Positions 15,495 to 23,432 of a stretch of 33,122 nucleotides of DNA are shown piece by piece. A program made the position numbers and the translations under genes. The notes below the pieces were generated by a model. The model saw nothing but the letters and a program-made list of their open reading frames with translations. It was not told the DNA's origin and searched no databases. Position 1 is the first letter of the stretch. Every line of letters begins with the position of its first letter. Source of the stretch: Rubrivivax sp. (GTDB lineage Bacteria > Pseudomonadota > Gammaproteobacteria > Burkholderiales > Burkholderiaceae_C); the NCBI GenBank assembly GCA_016788525.1, contig JAEUPD010000169.1, positions 1 to 33,122 of the forward strand. Reading direction: 5' to 3'.

Positions 15495-16124
15495 TCAGCG
15501 GCTGGCCAGCACGAACACCTGCTCCAGCAGCGCGCAGCGCCCGGCCGGCAGGCTCAGCACCACCGGCCGGGCGTCGCCGTAGGGGCCGATGATGAGCCTG
15601 CCGATCTCCTGCCCGCCGCTTTGCAGCGAGCCAAAGCGCCTCAGCGGCGAGACCGCGCGCAGCCGGCATAGCTCGGCCTGGCCATCGCCGCGGAAGAAGA
15701 CGGTGAGGAAGGTGGTGTGGTCGGCACTGAGCAGCACGGCGTCGTGCCCCGCCCGGCGCAGGCAGGTACGGCTGGACATCAGGCCTGACTTGCGGATCTC
15801 GTAGCGCACGCCGTCGAGCTCGAAGTGCTGCAGCACGCCATCTGCGGGCACCGAGGGAAAGGCGACGCGGGTCACCACCTCGTCGTGTGCGTTGCGCACG
15901 AGCATCGTCGTGCCTGCGACCCGGGTCTGTTCCTGCCACACCGCCCACAGGAAGTCGGGCCCGGCGAGCAGTTCGCGGTACCGCGCACCGACCTCGGCAC
16001 CGCGCTCGGCCAGGTTCTCGGCATCCGACCGCCGCTTCAGCCGCAGGGCGAAGAACGTGAGCACCGCCGTGAACAGCGCGCTCCCGCCGAACACGGCGAG
16101 GTAGGCAACAAGATCCGGGTTCAC
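15495..16124 (-). CDS. Hypothetical protein with one N-terminal membrane anchor
   Basis: I do not recognise this 209-residue protein. It starts with one membrane segment (LVAYLAVFGGSALFTAVLTF, residues 5-24) and a basic stretch (RLKRR), which points to an inner-membrane anchor with a cytoplasmic remainder. The rest is a mixed alpha/beta sequence with several strand-like pieces (FELDGVRYEIRKSG, TFLTVFFRGDGQAELC, ARPVVLSLPAGRCALLEQVF). The start is GTG 16124 with a weak ribosome site. Codon and amino-acid use look like a real gene and no break is visible. It sits alone between the sensor remnant and the aminotransferase. Confidence 0.65.
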   Translation of the reverse strand: MNPDLVAYLAVFGGSALFTAVLTFFALRLKRRSDAENLAERGAEVGARYRELLAGPDFLWAVWQEQTRVAGTTMLVRNAHDEVVTRVAFPSVPADGVLQHFELDGVRYEIRKSGLMSSRTCLRRAGHDAVLLSADHTTFLTVFFRGDGQAELCRLRAVSPLRRFGSLQSGGQEIGRLIIGPYGDARPVVLSLPAGRCALLEQVFVLASR

Positions 16125-16292
16125 TGCGGCGGGCTACCTGAAGGGCGAGAGCGTGAAGGCGTATCGGCCGCCCCGGGCTGCGGCTGCAGGCTCGGCTGGA
16201 TGCCGTTCACGCGGCATTTCTCGCGTGCCGCGCGGGTTTCGTCGTGGTGCCGCGGGGCCCTGGCCCCAACTTCAATGGCCTATTTCAATGGC

Positions 16293-17558
16293 CTATGCCC
16301 CGGCCGCTGTGCCCACCGCGCTGCGAACGACGAGCGCGATGTCGCTGCAGTCCTGCCGCGTCAGCGTGAGCGGCAGGCGCAGGTCGCACAGCCCCGCCAG
16401 CACGCGCTCGGCCCGCGGCAGCGCCTGCGGTTCGCCGCCGAAGAAGCGCCAATGCGACCAGGCGCTGGTGAAGCCGACGGGCTCGTCGGCGCCGAACCAC
16501 TTGACGTGCACCCCCCGCGCAGCGCAGCGTTCGATGACGACGGCGATCTGCTGGCGCGACAGATCCACCAGCGAGAACTGCAGCGAGCTGGCCACGTACT
16601 GCTCCTGCGGCGGCCGGTGGGGCAGGCGCAGGTGCGGCGTGCCCTCCAGCGCACCGGCCAGCCAGGCGTAGCGCTCGTTCCAGCGGCGGCAGCGGTCCTT
16701 CAGCACGGCACCCAGTTGCGGCCGGGCCAGCGCCGCGGCCAGGTTGCTCATGCGCAGGCTGAAGTTGGGGGTGAGGTACTTCCAGCGCTCGAACACCTCG
16801 TCCGTTGGCCGCGCCAGGTGCGAGCGGTACAGCATGTAGCTGCCCGAGAACAGGATGGCCCGGGCGGCCACGTCGTCGTCGTCGGTGACGAGCAGGCCGC
16901 CTTCGCCGCTGTTGGCATGTTTGTAGCTCTGCAGGCTGAAGCAGCCGGCGCGCCCCCAGGTGCCCGTGGCGCGGCCGTCCCACGCCGCGCCCATGGTGTG
17001 CGCACAGTCCTCGAGGACCTGCACGCTGTGGCGGCGGCAGATGGCGGCCAGCGCGGCCATGTCGCAGACGTGGCCGCGCATGTGGCTGAGCAGCAGCGTC
17101 TTCGCGCCGCTGGCCGCCGCCTTGCGGTCGAGGTCTTCGAGGTCGATGGTGAAGTCGTCTGTCACGTCTACCAGCACCGGCCTGGCCCCGGCGTGGGCAA
17201 TGGCCCCCGGCACCGGGGCCAGCGTGAAGCAGTTGGAGAGCACCGCGTCACCCGGCATCACGCCGGCGGCCTTGAGCGCCACGAACATCGCGGAGCCGCA
17301 GGAGTTCATGGCCACGCAGTAGCGCGCGCCCAGCTCGGCCGCGAACTCGGCCTCCAGTGCCGAGGCTTCGCTGGGCTGGCCGCCGGTCTCGCCATAGCGA
17401 TGCAGCCTCCCGTTGCCCAGCAGCACCAGGGCCGCCTGCACGCCGGCCGGCGGAATCGGCTCTTGCCGCGTCAGGTCGAGGGAGAGCGCATGCGCGCGCG
17501 AGGCATCGGTCATGTCTGGAGGAGGGTTGAAGGATGGCACCCGAGGCTGCGGCGGCAT
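16293..17558 (-). CDS. PLP-dependent aminotransferase, DegT/DnrJ/EryC1/StrS family
   Basis: The protein of 421 residues belongs to the sugar-aminotransferase-like fold type I group. Visible are the N-terminal YGETGG loop, the cofactor-ring region NSCGSAMFVALKAAGVMPGD, the acid in QVLEDCAHTMGA, and the PLP lysine in FSLQSYKHANSGEGGLLVTD. The C-terminal domain has NFSLRMSNLAAALARPQLGA. Family members usually aminate nucleotide sugars, but no sugar gene is nearby. It follows the dioxygenase-like cupin gene with only 7 nt between stop and start (17558), so the two are likely co-translated. An alternative ATG at 17513 (MTDASRAHA) is possible. Substrate unknown. Confidence 0.88.
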   Translation of the reverse strand: MPPQPRVPSFNPPPDMTDASRAHALSLDLTRQEPIPPAGVQAALVLLGNGRLHRYGETGGQPSEASALEAEFAAELGARYCVAMNSCGSAMFVALKAAGVMPGDAVLSNCFTLAPVPGAIAHAGARPVLVDVTDDFTIDLEDLDRKAAASGAKTLLLSHMRGHVCDMAALAAICRRHSVQVLEDCAHTMGAAWDGRATGTWGRAGCFSLQSYKHANSGEGGLLVTDDDDVAARAILFSGSYMLYRSHLARPTDEVFERWKYLTPNFSLRMSNLAAALARPQLGAVLKDRCRRWNERYAWLAGALEGTPHLRLPHRPPQEQYVASSLQFSLVDLSRQQIAVVIERCAARGVHVKWFGADEPVGFTSAWSHWRFFGGEPQALPRAERVLAGLCDLRLPLTLTRQDCSDIALVVRSAVGTAAGA

Positions 17559-17565
17559 CGCCCGG

Positions 17566-18156
17566 TCAGCTCTCGTTGTGCGCCACGTCGATGCGCCGCC
17601 GCGTGCCGGCAGGCACGTCGTAGATGTTGAAGTGGCTCATCGTGCGCCCGTACAGGTGCAGGCTCACCGCGCGCGGCCGGTCGGCCGCCACGCCGGTGAC
17701 GTGGATGTGGTCGGGGTTGGGCACGAAGCTGGTCACCGCGCCGCGGCCGAGCAGGATGACGCCGCCGCGGGCCAGCTGGATGCCGGCATCGGCGCCGCGG
17801 TCGGCGCTCAGGCGCACGAAGCTGCGCTCCTCGAGCACGCCTTCCAGGACGCCGACCACGCCCCAGCTGCCGTGGTCGTGCACCGCGGTCCATTGGCCGG
17901 GCAGCCAGACCAGTGCGTACAGCGACAGGCTGTCATCCGGCGCGGCGTAGATGAGGTTGCGCGTGTAGCCCTGCGGGTCGCTGCGCAGGTGCTGCGGCTC
18001 GAGGAAGGTGCGCGCCTGGTCGAGCAGGCGCAGCATCAGCGGCGCGATGGCTTCGACGCAGTCGGCCGGCTCGGGGTGGCGCTGGCCGAGCTCGCGCGCG
18101 GCGCCGACGAAGTCGGCCAGTGAAAGGCGCGAAGCACCGGGCGTGGGGGCATTCAT
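17566..18156 (-). CDS. Cysteine-dioxygenase-family cupin (thiol dioxygenase)
   Basis: This 196-residue cupin matches the cysteine dioxygenase type I family, which adds O2 to cysteine or a related thiol such as 3-mercaptopropionate. The first metal-binding pair is in WTAVHDHGSWGVVGVLEGVL and the third His is in PNPDHIHVTGV. The Ser-His-Tyr-like region near the end reads VSLHLYGRTMSHFNIYDVPA. It has the usual N-terminal helical part with the RNLIYAAPDDSLSLYALVWL strands. ATG 18156 is chosen because the family begins about there (MNAPTPGASRL). Which thiol it uses cannot be read. It probably forms an operon with the aminotransferase directly downstream. Confidence 0.87.
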   Translation of the reverse strand: MNAPTPGASRLSLADFVGAARELGQRHPEPADCVEAIAPLMLRLLDQARTFLEPQHLRSDPQGYTRNLIYAAPDDSLSLYALVWLPGQWTAVHDHGSWGVVGVLEGVLEERSFVRLSADRGADAGIQLARGGVILLGRGAVTSFVPNPDHIHVTGVAADRPRAVSLHLYGRTMSHFNIYDVPAGTRRRIDVAHNES

Positions 18157-18561
18157 CGGCGGGCTCGGAGGCACGTGGCAGGCGTGGGGCCCGATTCTGT
18201 AGCCGCTGGACATTCTGGTGGTCCGGCCCGGCCGGCCCCACCTGCATGCGGTGGCCGAGATGCAGAACGCATCTGTGCGCCGCTGGGCACGCACGACACG
18301 TTCTTCGAGGTGCCGCCGGGCAAGGCCGAGCGCCTGGCCGCCAACGACCGCTTCGAGGCCGAGTGCGGCATGGCGCTGGCCGACGACCCGGCCGACAAGG
18401 CCAGGCACGCCGCGACGAGGGGGTCTCCCCCCATCGCTTTCGGGGGGCCGGGCGCTTTGATGGCGGTGGTGAAATGCGTGGTTTCGCCCAGGCACTTGAC
18501 CGACGTATTGACGCTCATCCAGGGGCATGAGCGCTGGCAGATCATCAGCAGGTCTTTCACC
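18157..18561 (+). other. 405-bp stretch with a putative NTF2-like C-terminal fragment at its 3' end
   Basis: At about 18455-18561 the plus strand encodes ALMAVVKCVVSPRHLTDVLT followed by LIQGHERWQIISRSF. This resembles the last two strands of SnoaL/NTF2-like (lumazine-binding-like) proteins, where a dyad of FTDxLxL and GxWxI is usual. The frame carries on without a stop into the lipoprotein ORF. Upstream (18270-18420) the same frame reads like protein (HDTFFEVPPGKAERLAANDR), but I cannot name it. Treat it as a probable gene relic. Confidence 0.35.
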
Positions 18562-19605
18562 ATGAGGTTCATTGATCGAAGCCGCCGCCGGTGGGCTGCG
18601 GCGCTTGGCCTGGCCGCGGCGCTGGGTGCATTGCTCGGGGCCTGCGGCGGCAATGGCGGCGGCGCGGGCGATGCCGGTGGCGGCGAGGCCTTTCGCGCCA
18701 CGCTGCAGACCACGCGCGTCGACCTGCGCTACCGCGAGGACCAGACGCCCTTCCCGGTGCCGGTGGTCGTCACCTGGAGCGGCACGCCACCCTCGCCGCT
18801 GTTCCTGGGCGCGCAGGTCAGCGGCACGGGCATCGACCCCGGAGTGGGTGCCACCCTGTCGGCCACCGAGGCCGAGTTCCGCCTGGTCGTGCGCACCGGC
18901 CTCGCGCCGGGCAGCTACAGCGGCGAGGTGCGGCTGCTGGCCTGCAGCGACGCCGCCTGCACGCGGCCGGTGGGCGGCTCGCCGCTGGTCGTGCCCTACA
19001 CGCTGACCGTGACGCCGATGTTCAGGGTGAGCCCGGTGCAGCAGACCGTCAACGCCGTGAGCGGCCAGGGGGGCCAGGCCGAGCTGCAGATCAGTCTGCC
19101 CGAAGGCGTGAGCACCGCGCAGGTCACCGTGCTGGAAGGCGCCGACTTCATGGTGCCCGGCACGCTGGCCAGCGGCCGCCTGCCCATCACGCTGCGGCCG
19201 TGGCGCTCGGGCAGCTGGACCGGGCGCGTGCAGGTCAGCGATGGCACGCTGTCGATCTCGACGTTCGTGCACTACCTCGTCGTGGTGGGGCCGGGTGGCG
19301 AGACCAACCTCACCGTCAACCCGCTGGCGCTGGCCCCCACCGCCGCGGCCGGCGCCAGCGCCGCGCCGCTGGCCCTGACCGTGCAGCCGCCGAGCTGGCT
19401 GCCGGCGGATGCGCCGATCCAGGCCAGCATCACCTACCTCAGTGCGCAGACCGGCTGGCTGCAGCTCACCCGCACGGCCACCGGCTTCAACGTCGTGGCC
19501 AGCGCCGCCGGCTTGCCGCCCGGCCGCTACTCGGCCAGCATCCTGCTGGACGCCGGCAACGCCAGCCAGCCGCAGCAGGTGGGGGTGACGTTCGACGTGC
19601 TGTAG
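18562..19605 (+). CDS. Lipoprotein with Ig-like/beta-sandwich repeats, unknown function
   Basis: The 347-residue protein has a lipoprotein signal: basic start (RFIDRSRRRW), hydrophobic core, and lipobox LLGACGGN with the lipid-carrying Cys near residue 29. A Gly-rich linker follows. The rest is strand-rich and looks like three tandem beta-sandwich modules. Each has the pattern of bacterial Ig-like or choice-of-anchor domains, for example LAPGSYSGEVRLLACSDAAC, then GSWTGRVQVSDGTLSISTFV, and LPPGRYSASILLDAGNASQP. No enzyme motif is seen. It is likely anchored in the outer membrane or to the periplasmic face. ATG 18562 is chosen because it directly precedes the signal peptide, although the frame is open further upstream. 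No operon partner is evident. Confidence 0.75.
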   Translation: MRFIDRSRRRWAAALGLAAALGALLGACGGNGGGAGDAGGGEAFRATLQTTRVDLRYREDQTPFPVPVVVTWSGTPPSPLFLGAQVSGTGIDPGVGATLSATEAEFRLVVRTGLAPGSYSGEVRLLACSDAACTRPVGGSPLVVPYTLTVTPMFRVSPVQQTVNAVSGQGGQAELQISLPEGVSTAQVTVLEGADFMVPGTLASGRLPITLRPWRSGSWTGRVQVSDGTLSISTFVHYLVVVGPGGETNLTVNPLALAPTAAAGASAAPLALTVQPPSWLPADAPIQASITYLSAQTGWLQLTRTATGFNVVASAAGLPPGRYSASILLDAGNASQPQQVGVTFDVL

Positions 19606-19760
19606 CCGGCAACGGCTGCGAGGGGTGGGACCGATGTTGAGAGAGTTCGGCCGGACCGCGTGCGACGGGCGGGGCGTCGGACCGGCGAGCGCGGCGCGCA
19701 GAATCAGCCAGGCCACCGCCGCCACGATCGGAGCGCGGGTGGCGAGTCCGGAGACCCCGC

Positions 19761-20603
19761 ATGCAAGACCTGCCGGCCTGGATCGGCCGCAGCGAGACCC
19801 GGCGCGAACACTTGGGCGCCATGCCGGTGCAGGCGCTGGCCGCGACGCTGGACCATGCGCCGATGCCCATGCCTGCGGGCACGGCCCTGCCCCCGCTGTG
19901 GCATTGGCTGTACTTCCTGCCGCTGTACCGGCAAAGCGAAGTCGGCCCCGACGGGCATGCGCAGCGTGGCGGCTTCCTGCCGCCCGTGCCGCTGCCGCGG
20001 CGCATGTGGGCTGGCAGCGAGTTTCAGTTCCGCTCGCCGCTGCGCGTGGGCGACGAGGTGCAGCGCACCTCCACCATTCTCAGCGTGGCGCCGAAGGAAG
20101 GCCGCAGCGGCCGGCTCGTCTTCGTCAAGGTGCGCCACGAGCTGCGCCGCCACGGCGCGGCCGAGCCGTCGATCGTCGAGTTGCACGACATCGTCTACCG
20201 CGAGGCCAGGCGCCCCGGCGACGCCGAGCCGCTGCCGCAAGCCGCGCCGGTTGACGCCGCGTGGTCGCGAGAGGTCGTGCCCGACGAGGTGCTGCTGTTC
20301 CGCTACAGCGCACTCACGTTCAACGGCCATCGCATCCACTACGACCGCCGCTACGTGACCGAGGTCGAGGGCTACCCGGGCCTCGTCGTGCACGGGCCGC
20401 TGATCGCCACGCTGCTGCTGGACCTGGCGCGCCGCGAGCTGCCCGCGGCCGACCTGGCGAACTTCCGCTTCAAGGCCGTGCGGCCGGTGTTCGACGGCCG
20501 GCCGCTGCGCCTGTGCGGGCGTCGCGATGGGGCCGAGGTCAGGCTGTGGGCCGCCGACCACGAGGGCTGGCTGGCGATGGAGGCGACGGCCACGCTGCGC
20601 TGA
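19761..20603 (+). CDS. FAS1-type hot-dog dehydratase (mesaconyl-CoA hydratase/HTD2-like)
   Basis: The 280-residue protein has a double hot-dog arrangement of the MaoC/FAS1-like dehydratase family, which hydrates or dehydrates acyl-CoA thioesters. The N-terminal half contains WHWLYFLPLYRQSEVGPDGH and GGFLPPVPLPRRMWAGSEFQ, followed by RSPLRVGDEVQRTSTILSV. The second half has the catalytic-type motif LTFNGHRIHYDRRYVTEVEG with YPGLVVHGPLIATLLLDLAR. This pattern is shared with mesaconyl-C4-CoA hydratase and eukaryotic HTD2. A GGAG lies about 8 nt before ATG 19761. The exact substrate is unknown; hpd follows on the same strand after 264 bp. Confidence 0.83.
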   Translation: MQDLPAWIGRSETRREHLGAMPVQALAATLDHAPMPMPAGTALPPLWHWLYFLPLYRQSEVGPDGHAQRGGFLPPVPLPRRMWAGSEFQFRSPLRVGDEVQRTSTILSVAPKEGRSGRLVFVKVRHELRRHGAAEPSIVELHDIVYREARRPGDAEPLPQAAPVDAAWSREVVPDEVLLFRYSALTFNGHRIHYDRRYVTEVEGYPGLVVHGPLIATLLLDLARRELPAADLANFRFKAVRPVFDGRPLRLCGRRDGAEVRLWAADHEGWLAMEATATLR

Positions 20604-20867
20604 GGCGGCGCCCCGCCGCGCGGTCGCCGCGCTCGTGCGAAGGCCTGCCCCATCGACGGGCAGGCCGGGCACAATCCGGCCCCACGATGAACGCCAGCCG
20701 CTGCATCACGATCGGGGTGCACCTTGCCCGCAGCGTGCGCGGCCGCCCCGGGGCGCCGCCGGCCGGGCCGTGACGCCGCTCGCGCACCCGGCCGCGCCCA
20801 GCGCCGCCGCCCGGTGGGCGAGACCTCCGCCTCACCCGTTCACACCCCGCACCGCAAGGAGGCCGCC

Positions 20868-21962
20868 ATGGCCGATCTGTTCGACAACCCCATGGGACTC
20901 ATGGGGTTCGAGTTCGTCGAATTCGCTTCCCCCACGCCCAATGTCCTGGAGCCGCTGTTCGGCAAGATGGGCTTCTCGCTCGTCGCCCGCCACCGCAGCA
21001 AGGACGTGTTGCTGTACCGCCAGGGCGGCATCAACTTCATCGTCAACCGCGAACCCCGCAGCCTGGCGGGCTATTTCGCCGCCGAGCATGGGCCCAGCGC
21101 CTGCGCGATGGCGTTTCGCGTGAAGGACTCGCACAAGGCCTACGCTCGCGCGCTGGAGCTCGGCGCGCAGCCGGTGGACGTGCCCACCGGCCCGATGGAG
21201 CTGAAGCTGCCGGCCGTCAAGGGCATCGGCGGCGCGCCGCTGTACCTGATCGACCGCTACGAGGACGGCAAGAGCATCTACGACATCGACTTCGAGTTCC
21301 TGCCCGCCTTCGACGACCCCAAGTCGCGGCACCCGCGCGGCCACGGCTTTCGCATGATCGACCACCTCACGCACAACGTGTACCGCGGGCGCATGGCGTT
21401 CTGGGGCTCGTTCTACGAGCGGCTGTTCAACTTCCGCGAGATCCGCTACTTCGACATCAAGGGCGAGTACACCGGCCTCACCAGCCGCGCGATGACGGCG
21501 CCCGACGGGCTCATCCGCATCCCGCTCAACGAAGAGGCGGGCCGCGCCGGCAACGGGCAGATCGAAGAGTTCCTCATGAAGTTCAACGGCGAGGGCATCC
21601 AGCACATCGCGCTGCTCACCGACGACATCTTTGCCAGCGTCGACGCGCTGCAGATGGCCGGCGTGCCGCTGATGACCGCGCCCAACGACGTCTATTACGA
21701 GATGCTCGAAGAGCGCCTGCCCGGCCACGGCGAGCCGGTGCAGGAACTGCAGACGCGCGGCATCCTGCTGGACGGCAGCACGAAGGGCGGTGAAAAGCGC
21801 CTGCTGCTGCAGATCTTCAGCGAGACGCTGCTGGGCCCGGTGTTCTTCGAGTTCATCCAGCGCAAGGCCGACGAGGGCTTCGGCGAGGGCAACTTCAAGG
21901 CGCTGTTCGAGAGCCTGGAGCGCGACCAGATCCGCCGCGGGGCGATCAAGGTCGAGGTCTGA
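20868..21962 (+). CDS. hpd: 4-hydroxyphenylpyruvate dioxygenase
   Basis: HPPD converts 4-hydroxyphenylpyruvate to homogentisate in tyrosine breakdown, with Fe(II) and O2. The 364-residue product has two vicinal-oxygen-chelate modules. The three iron ligands are recognisable: His in [15 protein letters not shown], His in [13 protein letters not shown], and Glu in [15 protein letters not shown]. The family motif RGILLDGS precedes the last module, and the C-terminal helix [20 protein letters not shown] is complete. ATG 20868 has a perfect AAGGAGG five nucleotides upstream; upstream in-frame codons give Arg/Ala-rich nonsense. No homogentisate dioxygenase gene lies in the window. The upstream 264-bp region holds the promoter but no clear operator. 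Confidence 0.97.
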   Translation: MADLFDNPMGLMGFEFVEFASPTPNVLEPLFGKMGFSLVARHRSKDVLLYRQGGINFIVNREPRSLAGYFAAEHGPSACAMAFRVKDSHKAYARALELGAQPVDVPTGPMELKLPAVKGIGGAPLYLIDRYEDGKSIYDIDFEFLPAFDDPKSRHPRGHGFRMIDHLTHNVYRGRMAFWGSFYERLFNFREIRYFDIKGEYTGLTSRAMTAPDGLIRIPLNEEAGRAGNGQIEEFLMKFNGEGIQHIALLTDDIFASVDALQMAGVPLMTAPNDVYYEMLEERLPGHGEPVQELQTRGILLDGSTKGGEKRLLLQIFSETLLGPVFFEFIQRKADEGFGEGNFKALFESLERDQIRRGAIKVEV

Positions 21963-21996
21963 GGGCGGGCGGCCTGCCGTGCGGTGCCGAGGCCTT

Positions 21997-22090
21997 CACG
22001 ACGTGCGGATCTCCAACGCCATGATCGATGCCTGGGTCCGCTTTGCCGCCGCGGGCAACCCCAACGATGGCTTGATCCAGAACCCAGCAC
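21997..22090 (+). pseudogene. Fragment of a type B carboxylesterase
   Basis: About 30 codons after hpd read VRISNAMIDAWVRFAAAGNP followed by ND. This is the near-C-terminal helix of type B (para-nitrobenzyl-type) carboxylesterases, where AMxDAWxxFARTGDPN is usual. Nothing before or after matches the family. Downstream it meets the 3' end of the AAA/DUF4143 gene. Both limits are approximate. Confidence 0.6.
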
Positions 22091-22094
22091 TGCC

Positions 22095-23246
22095 TCAGCC
22101 GGCGAGCAGCGCGGCCAGCGGCACCGCCTCGACGCGCTCGCCGAGCCGGTAGCGCAGCGTTCCGGGGTAGACGACGTACAGCGCGTGCAGCGCGAGGTCG
22201 GCCAGCGCCACGTGCATCGAACGCGTCATCGTCGGGGCGTCGGCGCGCTTGAACTCCACGCCGATGCGGCGCTCGCCCTTGAACAGCAGCAGGTCCAACT
22301 CGGCGCCGTTGTGGGTGGCCCAGAAGTACGCTGCGTCCGGGCGCGCCAGGCGCAACACCTGTTCGAGCGCAAAGCCCTCCCAGCTGGCGCCGCACACGGG
22401 GTGCGCCAGCAGCTCGGGCAGGCTCTTCAGCCCCAACAGCGCGTGCAGGAGCCCGCTGTCGCGGAAGTACACCTTGGGTGCCTTGACCTGGCGCTTGTCC
22501 ACATTGGCGTGCCAGGGCTGCAGCTGGCGCAGCATGAACGTCTGGGTCAGCGTGTCGAGATAGCGCCGCGCGGTCTGCTCGGAGAACCCGAGCGATCGCG
22601 CAGGATCGGCGGCATTCCAGATCTGGCCGTGGCGGTGCGCGAGCATGGACCAGAAGCGCAACATCGCCGGCGCCGGGACGTTGATGCCGAACTGCGGCAA
22701 GTCCTGCTCGACATGCCGCGCCACGGCCTGCAGACGCCAAGCCGCCGCATCGTCATCACTGGTGGCGAGGTAGGCGCGCGGATAGCCACCGCGCACCCAC
22801 AGCCGCTGCTGCCGCTGGACCCCGACCTCCGCCAGGTCGAAGCCACCGACCTCGATCGTTTCGATGCGGCCCAGCAGCGACTCGCCGGCTTGCCGCAGCA
22901 GCGCGGGCGAAGCGCTGCCCAGCAGCAGGAACTGCCCTGCGCGCTCGCTGCGGTCGATCAGCACGCGCAAGACGGGAAACAAGGCCGGAGCATGCTGCAC
23001 CTCGTCGATGACGATCGGCCCATCGCCCGCCTCCAACAGCGGCCCGAGCATACTCATCGGTTCGGCCAGGCGCACGCGGTCCAGCGGGTTCTCGAGGTCG
23101 AACCAGCGCGGCGAGTCGCGCGCGACGCGCTGGCCGGCGAGTGTGGTCTTGCCGCTCTGGCGCGGCCCGATCAGGACGACGGCGCGCGAACGCCCGAGCG
23201 CGCGCTGCAACTCGAGCTCGAGGCCGGTTCGCGGCAGCAGGTTCAC
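22095..23246 (-). CDS. AAA_14/DUF4143 ATPase
   Basis: This 383-residue protein is a P-loop ATPase of the AAA_14 type with a C-terminal DUF4143 domain. Walker A is VLIGPRQSGKTTL (about residues 24-36) and Walker B is GPIVIDEVQHAPALFP, followed by the sensor-like FLLLGSASPALL. After a winged-helix-like middle (LGFSEQTARRYLDTL), the C-terminus has the nuclease-like GAELDLLLF...GVEFKR core of restriction-endonuclease folds. Members are widespread, often mobile or in defence-rich regions; their role is poorly known. It stands alone on the minus strand between a carboxylesterase relic and a 186-bp gap, so it may be a past insertion. Confidence 0.85.
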   Translation of the reverse strand: MNLLPRTGLELELQRALGRSRAVVLIGPRQSGKTTLAGQRVARDSPRWFDLENPLDRVRLAEPMSMLGPLLEAGDGPIVIDEVQHAPALFPVLRVLIDRSERAGQFLLLGSASPALLRQAGESLLGRIETIEVGGFDLAEVGVQRQQRLWVRGGYPRAYLATSDDDAAAWRLQAVARHVEQDLPQFGINVPAPAMLRFWSMLAHRHGQIWNAADPARSLGFSEQTARRYLDTLTQTFMLRQLQPWHANVDKRQVKAPKVYFRDSGLLHALLGLKSLPELLAHPVCGASWEGFALEQVLRLARPDAAYFWATHNGAELDLLLFKGERRIGVEFKRADAPTMTRSMHVALADLALHALYVVYPGTLRYRLGERVEAVPLAALLAG

Positions 23247-23432
23247 CTCCGAATTATCCAGGAAAATCCACCACAGCGTGGAGCAATTTCATGGATCTTG
23301 GAGCCGACTTGGAGTGCGGTGCGATGGCGACGGCCGACTGGCACAGTCCGCCCACACAGCGCAGGCTGCCACGCGAGCGCTCGAGCGCAACACGGGCCGG
23401 CCCGGGGGCGCGGCGGCCAAAGACGCAGCCGC

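Noticed and set aside
18153..18713. 186-codon minus-strand open frame between the cupin and lipoprotein genes
   Set aside because: It is antisense to the lipoprotein signal peptide and its product shows no recognisable domain.
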